Positions 23,895 to 32,920 of a DNA stretch of 64,000 bases are shown one piece after another. The position numbers were made by a program, and so were the translations under genes. The DNA lies in assembly GCF_026340095.1 (NCBI RefSeq), contig NZ_JAPEPO010000001.1, forward strand, positions 7,150,501 to 7,214,500, written 5' to 3'. The stretch is from Streptomyces sp. NBC_01446 (lineage in GTDB: Bacteria; Actinomycetota; Actinomycetes; Streptomycetales; Streptomycetaceae). Numbering within the stretch: position 1 is the first letter of the stretch; every line of letters starts with the position of its first letter. The notes under the pieces were generated by a model. It had not been told where the DNA came from. It saw only the letters and a list, made by a program, of their open reading frames with translations, and searched no databases.

Positions 23895-24800
23895 TCAGCC
23901 CCGGAGGTGCTTGACGAAGTGGTCCCGTGCGGCTGCGGAGAGCTCGTCGAAGCCGGGGCCGCTGTAGAAGTCGAAGTGACCGCCCTGCTTGACGATGATC
24001 TGCTTCGGCTCCCGGGCCTCCTCGTACGCGTCGAGGGCCAACTCGAACGGTGCCACCCTGTCGTTGTCAGCCACGATCATCAGGAGCGGGGTCGGCGCGA
24101 TGCGGCTGATGAAGGTACCCGGGGCGTACTCGGTCACCATTTCCATGCTTCGAGCCGTCAGCTCGTTCTTCCAGTTGGGCGCCCGGTCCGCCGACGTCTT
24201 GCTGAACCACTCGTAGGCGTCGGCCGCGGGCATCGCGGACTGCGCCGTAGGGTCGGCCGCGACGACCGGGACCATAGCGGGCTCTCCGCCGGTGAACCGG
24301 TTGAGTCGGTCGCCCTCCTGGATCGCACGGAAGACTGGGATGAAGTCCGGCCGGATCGACCGGCTCAGGGTGCGCGGCCCCGTGATGAACGGCACCTGGG
24401 AGACGACGGCCTTCACCCTCTTGTCGATCGCCGCGACCATGAGGACGTGTCCACCGGAGAAGCTGGAGCCCCAGATGCCGATCTTCGACGCGTCCACCTC
24501 GGGGCGGGTGGTGGCGTAGGTGATCGCGTTCCGGAAATCCCGGTACTGCAGGACCGGGTCGACTTCCTGGCGAGGAGTTCCCTCACTGTCGCCGAAGTTC
24601 CGGTGATCGTAGACGAGCACGTTGAGGCCGGCTTCGGCGAAGACCACGGCATACTCGTCGAGGTGCATCTCCTTGACGCATGACAGCCCGTGCGCCAGGA
24701 CCACGACCGGTGCCGGCGTGCTGGTGTTCCTGGCCGGATAGAACCAGCCCCGGAGAGTGACGCCGAACTCGCCCTTGAACTCGATGTCTTCTCGATTCAT
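23895..24800 (-). CDS. Alpha/beta hydrolase (dienelactone hydrolase/YcjY-like)
   Basis: A 301-aa serine hydrolase. Oxyanion motif VVLAHGLSC. Nucleophile elbow GSSFSGG. Catalytic Asp in IVADNDRVAP. Catalytic His in QGGHFDFYSGP. ATG 24800 follows GGAAGG. An FSH-like ester or C-C hydrolase role at the start of the pathway is likely. It is the first enzyme gene after the AraC regulator. Confidence 0.9.
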   Translation of the reverse strand: MNREDIEFKGEFGVTLRGWFYPARNTSTPAPVVVLAHGLSCVKEMHLDEYAVVFAEAGLNVLVYDHRNFGDSEGTPRQEVDPVLQYRDFRNAITYATTRPEVDASKIGIWGSSFSGGHVLMVAAIDKRVKAVVSQVPFITGPRTLSRSIRPDFIPVFRAIQEGDRLNRFTGGEPAMVPVVAADPTAQSAMPAADAYEWFSKTSADRAPNWKNELTARSMEMVTEYAPGTFISRIAPTPLLMIVADNDRVAPFELALDAYEEAREPKQIIVKQGGHFDFYSGPGFDELSAAARDHFVKHLRG

Positions 24801-24973
24801 GTGACCTTCCGATTCGCTTGCGATGGTCCGTCGGTCGTGCGGAGGTTCACTCGGAGCGATCCGACACTCGCGAGTAGTGGTGCCGGGCCCAGAATCCATG
24901 AATGCCTGTGAGGGCTCATAGAAGGATCGCGCCGCGGGGTGGTACGGGTGTGCCACGGCCTACGAGGAGTCGG

Positions 24974-25927
24974 TCAGGCGCATCCGTGGGTTTCCCGGTA
25001 GTCGCCGGGCGACAGCGAGAACTCTCGACGGAACTCCCGTCCGAGGTGGCTGGCATCGCAGAAGCCCCACCGGTGCGCGATCGCGGCAATGGAGAGGTTC
25101 GTGTTCACTAGGTCGCCTCTGGCCGCTGCCAGGCGGTGCATGCGGATGACCGTCCCGACGGTGTCCCCGGTCGACGCGAAGGCCCGGTGGACCGTCCTCG
25201 GAGAAACGCTGTGGGCGGCAGCGAGGTCGGCGACTCTGATCGGTCCACCGGCGAGATGGTCGATGATCCAGTCCTCCAGCCGCCGTCGGAACAACTGCAG
25301 GAAGTCGTCGTCGCCGATGTGGGATCGACTCGCACGGATCATGCCGGCGATGAGGACGAGGAGGGCGTTGCGCGCTCCCTCGACCTGCGCCGCGGACATC
25401 TGCCCGATGTGACGGTCCATGCTCATGAGGAAGCCGTGGAGGAGGTTGGCCAAAGGGTTCTGAGCCGTGTCCAGGAGCAGGCAACCGGGTGCGCCGCCCC
25501 CCGCGTCGAACGGGGACAGGGCGCTCATGGGCACCCGGACCGTTCGTTTGGCCAGGTGATCCGGGATGACGAACCGCCCGGTGGTGCGGGTGCTCATGAT
25601 GAGAACCGTTCCTGGTCGCAGGATGACGGTCTCGTCAGAAGTCTCGATGATCTGTTGGCCGGCCTTGGCGGCGAGGAGCAGCAGCGCGTCATCGTCCTGA
25701 CGCACTGCGTTTCTGCCTCGGGTCCCTTCGACCTGCGGGCACACCCAGTCGGTGATGAGAAGGTCTCCGAGGTCCAGCTCCTCAACAGATCCGAAGCGCT
25801 TGACCGGCCCTGTGGGCTGCAGGTCCATGGAGGCAAGGCGGTCGCGGACGGCGAGTCTCCAGCGGACGTCCAGCTCTTCGGGTGTCAGTAGGCCGGCGGG
25901 GCTTAGCATGGATGGGGCGACAGTCAC
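24974..25927 (-). CDS. AraC-family regulator (cupin-like sensor)
   Basis: A 317-aa protein. The N-terminal sensor resembles AraC_binding_2 (TVILRPGTVLIMSTRTTGRF). The C-terminal double HTH has IRVADLAAAHSVSPRTVHRA and SIAAIAHRWGFCDASHLGRE, ending FSLSPGDYRE. GTG 25927 with GGAG five bases upstream is the best start; ATG 25909 is an alternative. It heads the operon toward the hydrolase and is divergent from a second AraC at 26028. It probably activates the operon. Confidence 0.88.
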   Translation of the reverse strand: MTVAPSMLSPAGLLTPEELDVRWRLAVRDRLASMDLQPTGPVKRFGSVEELDLGDLLITDWVCPQVEGTRGRNAVRQDDDALLLLAAKAGQQIIETSDETVILRPGTVLIMSTRTTGRFVIPDHLAKRTVRVPMSALSPFDAGGGAPGCLLLDTAQNPLANLLHGFLMSMDRHIGQMSAAQVEGARNALLVLIAGMIRASRSHIGDDDFLQLFRRRLEDWIIDHLAGGPIRVADLAAAHSVSPRTVHRAFASTGDTVGTVIRMHRLAAARGDLVNTNLSIAAIAHRWGFCDASHLGREFRREFSLSPGDYRETHGCA

Positions 25928-26027
25928 TTCGGCTCCAGCTCGGTAGAAGCTGTCCTCTCGGTCGTGACTCGTAGTTTGCTTCGTCGAAACATTCCGGTAC
26001 TTGCCCTGAGGCGACAAGGATTTGTCC

Positions 26028-27074
26028 TTGCGTGACACCGATCTTCCTGTCCGGTGCTCTGCCCTGCAGGGGCTGTCCGCGCTCGTCACCGAGATCGGCG
26101 ACTCGGGCCCCGAACTCCTCGCGGCATATGGCTGCGACGAGGCGAGGATCGCCGAGGGCAACTCGTTCGTCAGTCTCCGACTGGTGGAGCGCGTTCTCGA
26201 GGAGACAGCCGGCCGATTCGCGCTTCCGGACCTCGGGTTGAGGATGGCGGCGCAGCAGGATCTGCATGTGCTGGGACCGCTGGCGATCGCCATGGAGAAC
26301 TCACGCACGATCGGCGAGGCCGTCGAGTGCGCGAGCCGGTACCTGTTCGTCTACAGCCCGGCCCTCTCACTCGAGGAAACCGACGATCCGCTGGGAAGTC
26401 CCGGTGTGGTCGGCCTTCGCTACACAACCACGGGCATCAACGCATCACCACAGGCGATCGACTACGGCATCGGGATCGTCCACCGAGTCCTGACGCTGAT
26501 CCACGGCGACGCACCCTACGGACTTCGTTCGGTCCTGCTTCCACACGCTCGCCTGGCACAGGAAAGCTCCTACCGGAAGTACTTCGGGGCCGAGGTCAGA
26601 TTCGACTGTCCGAGCGCGGTCCTGCGCGTCCCGAGCCAACTGTTCTCGACACCGGTCAGCGGCGGCGATGAGCTGCTTCACGACATCGCGATGGACCATC
26701 TCGAAACGCACTTCGGCCACCAGCACGTGCCGATGTCGGACCTGGTCGCGGCGATTCTCAGCGAGCAGCTCGGATCCAGCGGTCCGGACCTGTCGAAAGT
26801 CGCGCGCCTGCTGAGTCTCCACCCGCGTTCACTGCAGCGGTCCCTGTCCAAGGAGGGCACGACCTTCTCCGGCGTCGTCGATCGTGTACGCAGGAGTCAG
26901 GCCCTGGACTTGATCACGACGACCGACCTGCCCTTCTCGCAGATCGCGGCCAGCCTGGGGATGCAGGAACAGTCCAGCCTCACTCGTGCGGTACGTCGGT
27001 GGTTCGACACGTCACCTTCGAGACTGCGACGCGAAGGACAGGAGCCGAAAGGTCAGTCCGCCCTCATCGACTGA
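26028..27074 (+). CDS. AraC-family regulator (Arabinose_bd/OruR-like)
   Basis: About 348 aa. The N-terminal Arabinose_bd-type domain has FALPDLGLRMAAQQDLHVLG and QAIDYGIGIVHRVLTLIHG. The C-terminal HTH has LSKVARLLSLHPRSLQRSLS and FSQIAASLGMQEQSSLTRAV, then RRWFDTSPSRLR. No ATG or GTG fits: TTG 26028 with AAGGA 7-8 nt upstream is the best start, and TTG 26022 is also in frame. It shares a ~100-bp divergent region with the AraC at 25927. Confidence 0.85.
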   Translation: MRDTDLPVRCSALQGLSALVTEIGDSGPELLAAYGCDEARIAEGNSFVSLRLVERVLEETAGRFALPDLGLRMAAQQDLHVLGPLAIAMENSRTIGEAVECASRYLFVYSPALSLEETDDPLGSPGVVGLRYTTTGINASPQAIDYGIGIVHRVLTLIHGDAPYGLRSVLLPHARLAQESSYRKYFGAEVRFDCPSAVLRVPSQLFSTPVSGGDELLHDIAMDHLETHFGHQHVPMSDLVAAILSEQLGSSGPDLSKVARLLSLHPRSLQRSLSKEGTTFSGVVDRVRRSQALDLITTTDLPFSQIAASLGMQEQSSLTRAVRRWFDTSPSRLRREGQEPKGQSALID

Positions 27075-27119
27075 GCGTGCTCCGCGAGCCCCGAGCCGGC
27101 CCCGGGTGAACTCGTCTAT

Positions 27120-28457
27120 CTACGGTCTCAAGTCCGCCGTCGCAGGTCTGAGTTCGGAGCTGCCTCTGCCCGGGAGGGCCTGTTCGGCCCAGATGACCTT
27201 GCCCTCACCGCTGTGCCGTGCGCCCCAGCGCTCGGCGAGCTGGGCGACCAGTAGCAGGCCGCGGCCGCCTTCGTCGAAGACCCTGGCATGGCGCAGGTGC
27301 GGGGCGGTGCTGCTGGCGTCGGAGACTTCGCACGTCAGAGTGGATTGGAGGATCATCCGCAGCTGTATGGGGGCTTTGCCGTAGCGGATGGCGTTGGTCA
27401 CCAGTTCGCTGACCATGAGCTCCGTGGTGAAGGACAGTTCTTCCAGGCCCCAGGCGGCGAGTTGGTCGGATGCGTAGGTGCGGGCGCTGGCGACGATCGC
27501 CGGGTCGGAGGGGAGATCCAATGTGGCGACATGCCTGGCGTCAAGCGCTCGGGTTCGCGCCACGAGAAGAGCGATGTCATCGGTGGGGCGGCCGGGCAGC
27601 AGCGCGGACAGCAGGTCCTCGCAGGCCGCCTCCAACGAAGCGGGTGCTCGGGCAAGGACGTTGCGCAGCAGCGTGAGTGCGGTGTCCACGTCGCGAGCGC
27701 GGCTTTGGATGAGGCCGTCGGTGTACAGGACCAGGAGACTGCCTTCCGGCAGTTGGAATTGGGCTGTTTCAAAGGGGAGGCCGCCCAGGCCCAGAGGCGG
27801 GCCGATTGACAGTTCGGTGAAGCCGACCGCCCGGAGGGCTGGGCTGCGGCCGCCGGAGTCCAGGGGAGTGACGACGGCCGGTGGAACGTGTCCGGCGCTG
27901 GCCAGGGAGCACAGGCGGGAGACCGGGTCGTAGACCGCGTACAGGCAGGCGGCTCTGAACTCGTCCGCACCCCGTTCCTGCTCACGCTGCATCTGGATGA
28001 CCACGTCATCGAGGTGGGTGAGCAGTTCGTCGGGCATCAGGTCGATGTCTGCGAGAGTACGGACGGCCGTCCGCAGGCGGCCCATGGTGGCAGAGGCGTG
28101 GAGGCCGCGGCCGACAACGTCACCCACCACGAGTGCGACGCGGGCACCGGACAGCGGAATCACGTCGTACCAGTCGCCGCCCACACCTGCCCGGGATCCG
28201 CAGGGCAGGTAGCGACAGGCGGTCTCGACGGCGGACTGTTCGGGCACCTGATGCTGGAGCAAGCTGCGCTGGAGCGTGAGCGCCGTGGAACGCTCGTGGG
28301 TGTAGCGACGGGCGTTGTCGATGTACACGGCTGCTCTGGACGCGATCTCGTGGGCCAGGAGCGGATCCTCGTCGTCGAACGGGACTGCGGTTCGGTGGCG
28401 GAGGAACTGCACGAGGCCCAGGGGGGTTCCGCAGGCCCACAGCGGGACCAGGAGCAC
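27120..28457 (-). CDS. SpoIIE/HATPase phosphatase, 5'-truncated paralogue
   Basis: A 445-aa frame. It begins within a GAF domain (LGLVQFLRHRTAVPFDDEDP), followed by a SpoIIE domain (GVGGDWYDVIPLSGARVALV, VGDVVGRGL, YTDGLIQSR) and a HATPase with ELVTNAIRYG and DEGGRGLLLV. It parallels the C-terminal half of the protein at 6935-9724. The sensor and PAS parts are missing: a TAA lies directly before GTG 28457, and the upstream sequence is unrelated. It is either a truncated pseudogene or a soluble short form. It is unlikely to respond to the original signal. Confidence 0.8.
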   Translation of the reverse strand: MLLVPLWACGTPLGLVQFLRHRTAVPFDDEDPLLAHEIASRAAVYIDNARRYTHERSTALTLQRSLLQHQVPEQSAVETACRYLPCGSRAGVGGDWYDVIPLSGARVALVVGDVVGRGLHASATMGRLRTAVRTLADIDLMPDELLTHLDDVVIQMQREQERGADEFRAACLYAVYDPVSRLCSLASAGHVPPAVVTPLDSGGRSPALRAVGFTELSIGPPLGLGGLPFETAQFQLPEGSLLVLYTDGLIQSRARDVDTALTLLRNVLARAPASLEAACEDLLSALLPGRPTDDIALLVARTRALDARHVATLDLPSDPAIVASARTYASDQLAAWGLEELSFTTELMVSELVTNAIRYGKAPIQLRMILQSTLTCEVSDASSTAPHLRHARVFDEGGRGLLLVAQLAERWGARHSGEGKVIWAEQALPGRGSSELRPATADLRP

Positions 28458-28490
28458 TTAATCGAGGCGTTTGACAGCAAATCCAGTCGT

Positions 28491-28935
28491 TCAGGCTTCC
28501 TTGTCAGCGAACCTGGTCGCTCTTCGGCCCGATACCTGTGATCCTGGTCGGAGTTCCATCCGGGGCGAACGAGTGGTGGAAGGGAAGACGTGCGGCGCGG
28601 AGCCGTGGTCGTGGAGGTGCTCCAGCCTGGTAACCCCGTCGAGCCAGGTGGGTATCACGCCATCGGAGACCCACCAGATCACGTAACCCGGATGTCCTGT
28701 CCTCTCAAACCAGTCGTAACGCCTGTTCAGCGCCGCACGGTGCAGACCGGTGTAGATGGCGTCGAAGGCAGGGCGCAGGTCGGTCCGGAGCGAGAGGGGC
28801 GCGGCGAGGGCGGTGGTTTCCAACGTATGACCCTTGCTGTCCCAGGTCGGTACGGCGAACTCTCCCCATGCACCCCAGTCCAAGTCGAAGAGTGTGCCCC
28901 GGTCGCCGTCACTAAGGGAGTTGGGGTCACGGCCT
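28491..28935 (-). pseudogene. DUF3291 family remnant
   Basis: The C-terminal signature of DUF3291 (monooxygenase-like dimeric barrel) is clear: RRYDWFERTGHPGYVIWWVS followed by GVIPTWLDGVTRLEHLHDHG. The N-terminal strand region is not recognisable, the frame opens inside the upstream terminator hairpin, and there is no ribosome binding site. The C-terminus runs on ~30 non-family residues into the SpoIIE truncation point. Probably two broken ends. Confidence 0.6.
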
Positions 28936-28937
28936 TG

Positions 28938-28982
28938 GCTTGATCTTTGACCTCGGGCGACGCCCGAGGTCAAAGATCAAGC
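28938..28982. terminator. Strong terminator hairpin after the P-loop gene
   Basis: A 22-bp self-complementary arm at 28938-28959 (core CTTTGACCTCGGGCG) pairs with 28961-28982. The tight GAC loop gives about 20 paired bases. It starts at the stop of the P-loop gene (28983). Confidence 0.85.
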
Positions 28983-29612
28983 TCAGAAGGCGTGAAGGGG
29001 CACCTGCCTGGTAACGCCCGCGAGCCCCACAACAGCGTCGAGGTCCGGTTCGGCGTCGTTGTCCACGATGATGTGCCGAGCGCCGGTCCAGGCGCAGCCC
29101 TGGGTTCCCAGTCGTTGCCAGAATGCCGACCAGTCGGCAAGCTTGGCCCGGTCGCGGGGCAGGTCTCGTTGCGTCAGTCGCGTGCGCACGGTCTCCGCGG
29201 AGGCCCGTACCTCGACCACGACGATGGGTGTCCCCGTGGGCCAAGAAGCTCGGTCGGCCGAGGCGGTCAAGAAGCCGGGGCTGGCGAGGTACGCGGCGAA
29301 GGGTGCGTCCAGGACGACAGGGAGGCCCAGCCGCAGGTTGTCCGCCGCCGTGGCGAACAGGGCCGCGTACTCGGCCGGCATCAACCGTTCGATGTACGTC
29401 GGGTCGTCCTCACGGCCTCCGGCCCGCCGGCCGGCCAGTTCGAGCGCGGCGTCCACGAGGTCGCCAGCCAGAGAGTCCTTGTCTAGATAGACCGCGCGGA
29501 GCCGTTGAGCGAGCTGTCGGGCGACATGAGACTTTCCCGATCCCGCAGGTCCGATGGCGACGAATACCGGTGGTGTCCCGGGGGTGGGGGGCAGCGGGTC
29601 AGGCGCGGGCAT
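28983..29612 (-). CDS. P-loop NTPase, kinase-like (AAA_33 type)
   Basis: A 209-aa protein. Walker A GPAGSGKSHVARQLA lies near the N-terminus, then LRAVYLDKDSLAG. Later PVVLDAPF and the lid-type VEVRASAETVRTRLTQRD resemble AAA_33 small-molecule kinases or gluconate/zeta-like kinases. ATG 29612 overlaps the aldolase gene by 14 nt, so the two form an operon. A link to phosphorylation of the sugar acid cleaved by the KDPG aldolase is an attractive inference. Confidence 0.75.
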   Translation of the reverse strand: MPAPDPLPPTPGTPPVFVAIGPAGSGKSHVARQLAQRLRAVYLDKDSLAGDLVDAALELAGRRAGGREDDPTYIERLMPAEYAALFATAADNLRLGLPVVLDAPFAAYLASPGFLTASADRASWPTGTPIVVVEVRASAETVRTRLTQRDLPRDRAKLADWSAFWQRLGTQGCAWTGARHIIVDNDAEPDLDAVVGLAGVTRQVPLHAF

Positions 29613-30240
29613 CGGCCACCGCCTCGAGGAATGTCCGGGCCGCCGCACGGACCGGGTGCCGCTCGGTGCTTTCCCGCTGTGCCACCTTGGTGATGAAACT
29701 TCCGACGCCGACCGCCGCGACTCCGGCGTCGAACCACTCCGTCACGTTGTCCGGGGACACGCCCCCGGCCGGGACCAGGGGGATGTGGCCGAGTGGTTCG
29801 AGTACCGCACGGGCGTAGTCGCGGTTGAGGACCGAGGAGGGGAACAGCTTGACGAGGTCGGCTCCTGCCGTGGCTGCCTGGACGATCTCCGTGGGGGTCG
29901 CGGCTCCGCAGATGCTGACCGCCTGGTAACGGCCGGCGGTCTCCAGCATGCCGAGGTCGACGTGGGGGCTGACCAGGAAACGCGCGCCGGCCTGAATGCT
30001 CGCGTACGCCGACGTCGCGTCGAGCACGCTGCCGGCGCCGATCTCGGCCTCGGGGTACTCCGAACTCAGTCGGCGGATCACGTCCAGGGCGCCCGGCGTC
30101 GTGAGTGTCACCTCGACCGCGCGTATGCCTCCCGCGATGGCCTCGCAGGCCACTTCGTACGACGCCTCGGCGGTGGGAAGGCGCACGATCAGCACCGTCC
30201 CGGTCTCGTCCACGGCATTCAGGGTGCGCAGCTTGCGCAT
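29599..30240 (-). CDS. KDPG/KHG aldolase
   Basis: A 213-aa class I aldolase of the Eda family. The catalytic Glu (E43 in RAVEVTLTTP) and the Schiff-base Lys (K131 in GADLVKLFPS) are both present, with SPHVD and PAGGVSPDNV for phosphate binding. It cleaves 2-keto-3-deoxy-6-phosphogluconate-type acids to pyruvate plus an aldehyde. It is divergent from the sugar operon starting at 30398 and shares its palindromic operator region. Confidence 0.92.
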   Translation of the reverse strand: MRKLRTLNAVDETGTVLIVRLPTAEASYEVACEAIAGGIRAVEVTLTTPGALDVIRRLSSEYPEAEIGAGSVLDATSAYASIQAGARFLVSPHVDLGMLETAGRYQAVSICGAATPTEIVQAATAGADLVKLFPSSVLNRDYARAVLEPLGHIPLVPAGGVSPDNVTEWFDAGVAAVGVGSFITKVAQRESTERHPVRAAARTFLEAVADARA

Positions 30241-30308
30241 CGGTCACCTCAAGGGAAATCGGTGGGCTGGGGGGTGTTGACAGAGCCTAGGACCCTCTGT
30301 TTCGGTAA

Positions 30309-30334
30309 TGCAACCGATCTCAGCAATCGATTGC
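30309..30334. promoter_or_regulatory. LacI-type operator between the aldolase and the sugar operon
   Basis: GCAATCGATTGC at 30323-30334 is a perfect 12-bp palindrome with the central CG typical of LacI-family operators. A partial copy, GCAACCGATC, lies just before it at 30310-30319. A TTGACA hexamer lies at 30277-30282. The LacI gene at 31386 is the obvious candidate binder. Confidence 0.65.
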
Positions 30335-30397
30335 AGTCGCGGCTTCGGAGAGGAAGATCGGCAGTAGTTGCCCCATACCGAAGTTGGGAGGCGCGTC

Positions 30398-31393
30398 GTG
30401 AGACGTCCGCTCACAGCAGTTCTAGGCGCCCGCCACTGGCACGTACCTCTGTATGTCAGTGCCTGGGCGGACACTCACGATGTCGTGCTGGTCCAGGACG
30501 AGGAGCCCGACCGGATCACGGACATGGCCCGACGTCTCGACGCGTCCGTGTACGGCGACGTCGAGGCGGCTCTGGACGCCGGACCATTGGACCTGGCCTA
30601 CGTTTTCGGGCCGCACGACCGCATGGTGAACACCTGTCTGTCCCTGGTCGAGCGCGGCACCCCCATCGTGGTCGAGAAGCCGGGCGGCCTGAGCTCCGAG
30701 GACGTGGAGCGGATTCGGGACGCCGCCGCTTCGGCCGGGGTCGCGGCGACCGTCCCATTCGTTCAGCGTGGCGGCCCCGTGGATCACGCCTTGTCCCTGG
30801 TCGGCGCACCGACCTACCTACGGTCGAGCTTCGTGGCCGGCCCGCCGGAGCGCTATCACGCGGCAGGCTGCTCCTGGATGCTCGACCCCGCCCGCTCAGG
30901 CGGGGGGTGTCTGGTGAACCTGGCGCCGCACTTCGTCGACCTGTTCCTGCAGCGAAGTCGCGCCCGGCGCGTGGAACTTGTGGCGGCCAGCCTGTCCGCG
31001 AGCCTGCACGGCGAGGGCGTCGAGGACCACGCCACCCTGGTGCTCGCGGGTGATGACGGCAGCGAGGCGATCATCGAGGTCGGCTATGCCTTCCCGGCGA
31101 GTCCCGCCAAGCGGTACTGCTCCTTCACCAGCGCCGGCGACGAGGGATACGTCGATGTGGGCACCTCCGGCGACGTCTCGTTCACCCACGCCGCGGACGG
31201 TGTCACCGAGTCGAGCACCATCGACGTGGACAGCGACCCGCTGTACGACGTGTTCGTCCGACGCGTGGCCGACACCTGGACGGACGGCTTCGCCGGGCTG
31301 CCCACCCTGGCCGACCTCGCCGACACAATGAGCCTCATCTGGGCCGCGTACCAGCGGTCCCCCATCGCGTCCACGGAGGTCAGCCTTGGCTGA
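30398..31393 (+). CDS. Gfo/Idh/MocA-family oxidoreductase-like protein
   Basis: A 331-aa protein from GTG 30398 behind GGGAGG. The Rossmann half begins PLTAVLGARHWHVPLY, which lacks the normal GxGxxG, so cofactor binding may be altered. The EKP motif is present (IVVEKPGGLSSEDVERI). The C-terminal half has GGGCLVNLAPHFVDLFL, matching the GG-x-L-x-D-x-x-x-H helix with Asn-Leu-Ala-Pro-His. It may dehydrogenate a sugar or be a non-catalytic relative. First gene of the LacI operon. Confidence 0.8.
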   Translation: MRRPLTAVLGARHWHVPLYVSAWADTHDVVLVQDEEPDRITDMARRLDASVYGDVEAALDAGPLDLAYVFGPHDRMVNTCLSLVERGTPIVVEKPGGLSSEDVERIRDAAASAGVAATVPFVQRGGPVDHALSLVGAPTYLRSSFVAGPPERYHAAGCSWMLDPARSGGGCLVNLAPHFVDLFLQRSRARRVELVAASLSASLHGEGVEDHATLVLAGDDGSEAIIEVGYAFPASPAKRYCSFTSAGDEGYVDVGTSGDVSFTHAADGVTESSTIDVDSDPLYDVFVRRVADTWTDGFAGLPTLADLADTMSLIWAAYQRSPIASTEVSLG

Positions 31394-32384
31394 GGTGAGT
31401 ATCGACGACGTCGCCGCCCGAGCGGGTGTCCATCGCTCCACGGTTTCCCGCGCATTCTCCCGGCCGGAAGCCGTGAACGCGGCGACCCGCAAACATGTCC
31501 TGGAGGTGGCGGAGAGCCTCGGTTACCGGGTGAACCCGCTGGCCCAGGCACTGCGCCGCCGTGCGAGCAAGCTCGTCCCGCTGATCGTCCCGGACATCAC
31601 CAACCCCTTTTACGGCGAGCTGGCGAGGACCATGGCCGCCGCGGCGGCCGACCGGGGCTATCAGTTGGTGTTGTGCGTGACCGGCGGCGAGGTCGCCCAG
31701 ACCAATGCGTATCTGACATCCCTGCAGGAGATGTACGCGCCCTTCGGGATCGTCGCACCGTCGACCAGCGTGGACCTCGACGAGCTGCAGAACGTCGCGC
31801 TCGGCAGCAAGGTCGTGGTCGTCGACCGGGTCGAGCAGGCACAGGTGCCGACCGTGACGGTGGACAGCGCCGAAGGGATCGCCCTCGCCGTGGACCACTT
31901 GCGGGGCCTGGGACACCGGCGCATCGCCTACGTGTCCGGTATCTCCGGGGCGTACACGTCCAGGGACCGCTTGGCCGCCTACGAGGGGCTGGCCGCGGAG
32001 CTGGACATGCCGGCGATGATCCTGGACGCGGGTACCGGGCCCGACGTGGGTGAGCGGGCCGCCGAGCGTCTCGTGCGGATGACGGCCGAGGAGCGTCCGA
32101 CAGCGGTCATCGCGGCCAACGACATGGTCGCGTTCGACCTCATCTCCGCTCTGGGCGTGCGAGGTGTGTCCGTCCCGAGCGAGGTGTCGGTGATGGGCTT
32201 CGACGGCCTGGAGTTCGGCGCCCGGTTCAATCCCCGGCTGACCACCATCCGCCAGCCCATCGCCGACATGGGAGTGATCGCCATCGACCTCGCCGAGAAA
32301 CTCCTCAAGGACGGGGAGACGGCACATGTCGTGCTCGCCCCCGACCTGCTGATCCGTGACTCGACCGCGGAGGTGCCCCGATGA
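31386..32384 (+). CDS. LacI-family transcriptional regulator
   Basis: A 332-aa repressor. The HTH is SIDDVAARAGVHRSTVSRAF and the hinge helix NPLAQALRRRASK. The periplasmic-binding-like sensor follows (IVPDITNPFYGELARTMAAA, VSVMGFDGLEFG). It is read from TTG 31386 with GGAGG six bases upstream, overlapping the previous gene by 8 nt; GTG 31395 is a weaker choice. It probably represses both the operon and the KDPG aldolase through the 30323-30334 palindrome. Confidence 0.9.
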   Translation: MAEVSIDDVAARAGVHRSTVSRAFSRPEAVNAATRKHVLEVAESLGYRVNPLAQALRRRASKLVPLIVPDITNPFYGELARTMAAAAADRGYQLVLCVTGGEVAQTNAYLTSLQEMYAPFGIVAPSTSVDLDELQNVALGSKVVVVDRVEQAQVPTVTVDSAEGIALAVDHLRGLGHRRIAYVSGISGAYTSRDRLAAYEGLAAELDMPAMILDAGTGPDVGERAAERLVRMTAEERPTAVIAANDMVAFDLISALGVRGVSVPSEVSVMGFDGLEFGARFNPRLTTIRQPIADMGVIAIDLAEKLLKDGETAHVVLAPDLLIRDSTAEVPR

Positions 32385-32920
32385 GCCGGCCCGCAGGATT
32401 TCAATACGTCGACCATGTCGCCTTCACGGTGCCCGACCTGGGCGAAGCAGTTGCCTTCTTCGTCGACGCGCTGGGCGCCGAGGAGCTCTACCGCTCGACG
32501 CGCGGGCCCGACGCCCACTTCATGCCCGAACACTTCGAGGTCCCGGCCGACGCGCGCCTGGAACTCTCCATGCTGCGCATGCCGCCCAACCTCAACGTGG
32601 AGCTGTTCCAGTGGTGGAGCACGGACCAGCGCCGCGACTACCCGCGCCACTGCGATCCCGGTGGCCACCACCTGTGCTTCACCGTGGACGACGTCGACGC
32701 GGCCGTCGAGCATCTCCGGTCGCACGGCGCCGACGTTCTGGGCGGAACCAAGGAGGTCGGCCCCGACAGCCCGCTGGTTGCGGGCAACCGGTGGACCTAT
32801 CTCCGGGCGCCCTGGGGCCTGCTGATCGAGCTGGTCGACCGGTCCCGCGTCCACAACCCGCCCCCGTTGGTCGGCCCCGCCGACTGGGCCGACCCCTCCC
32901 GAACCGGAAAGGACCTGTAG
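32381..32920 (+). CDS. VOC-family protein (glyoxalase/dioxygenase fold)
   Basis: A 179-aa vicinal-oxygen-chelate protein. Metal ligands are visible: His in YVDHVAFTVPD, His in GGHHLCFTVDD, Glu in GLLIELVDRS. It has two beta-alpha-beta-beta-beta modules. It overlaps the LacI stop (ATGA). A metal-dependent epimerase, lyase or dioxygenase acting on the pathway's keto-acid is possible. Confidence 0.85.
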   Translation: MSRPAGFQYVDHVAFTVPDLGEAVAFFVDALGAEELYRSTRGPDAHFMPEHFEVPADARLELSMLRMPPNLNVELFQWWSTDQRRDYPRHCDPGGHHLCFTVDDVDAAVEHLRSHGADVLGGTKEVGPDSPLVAGNRWTYLRAPWGLLIELVDRSRVHNPPPLVGPADWADPSRTGKDL

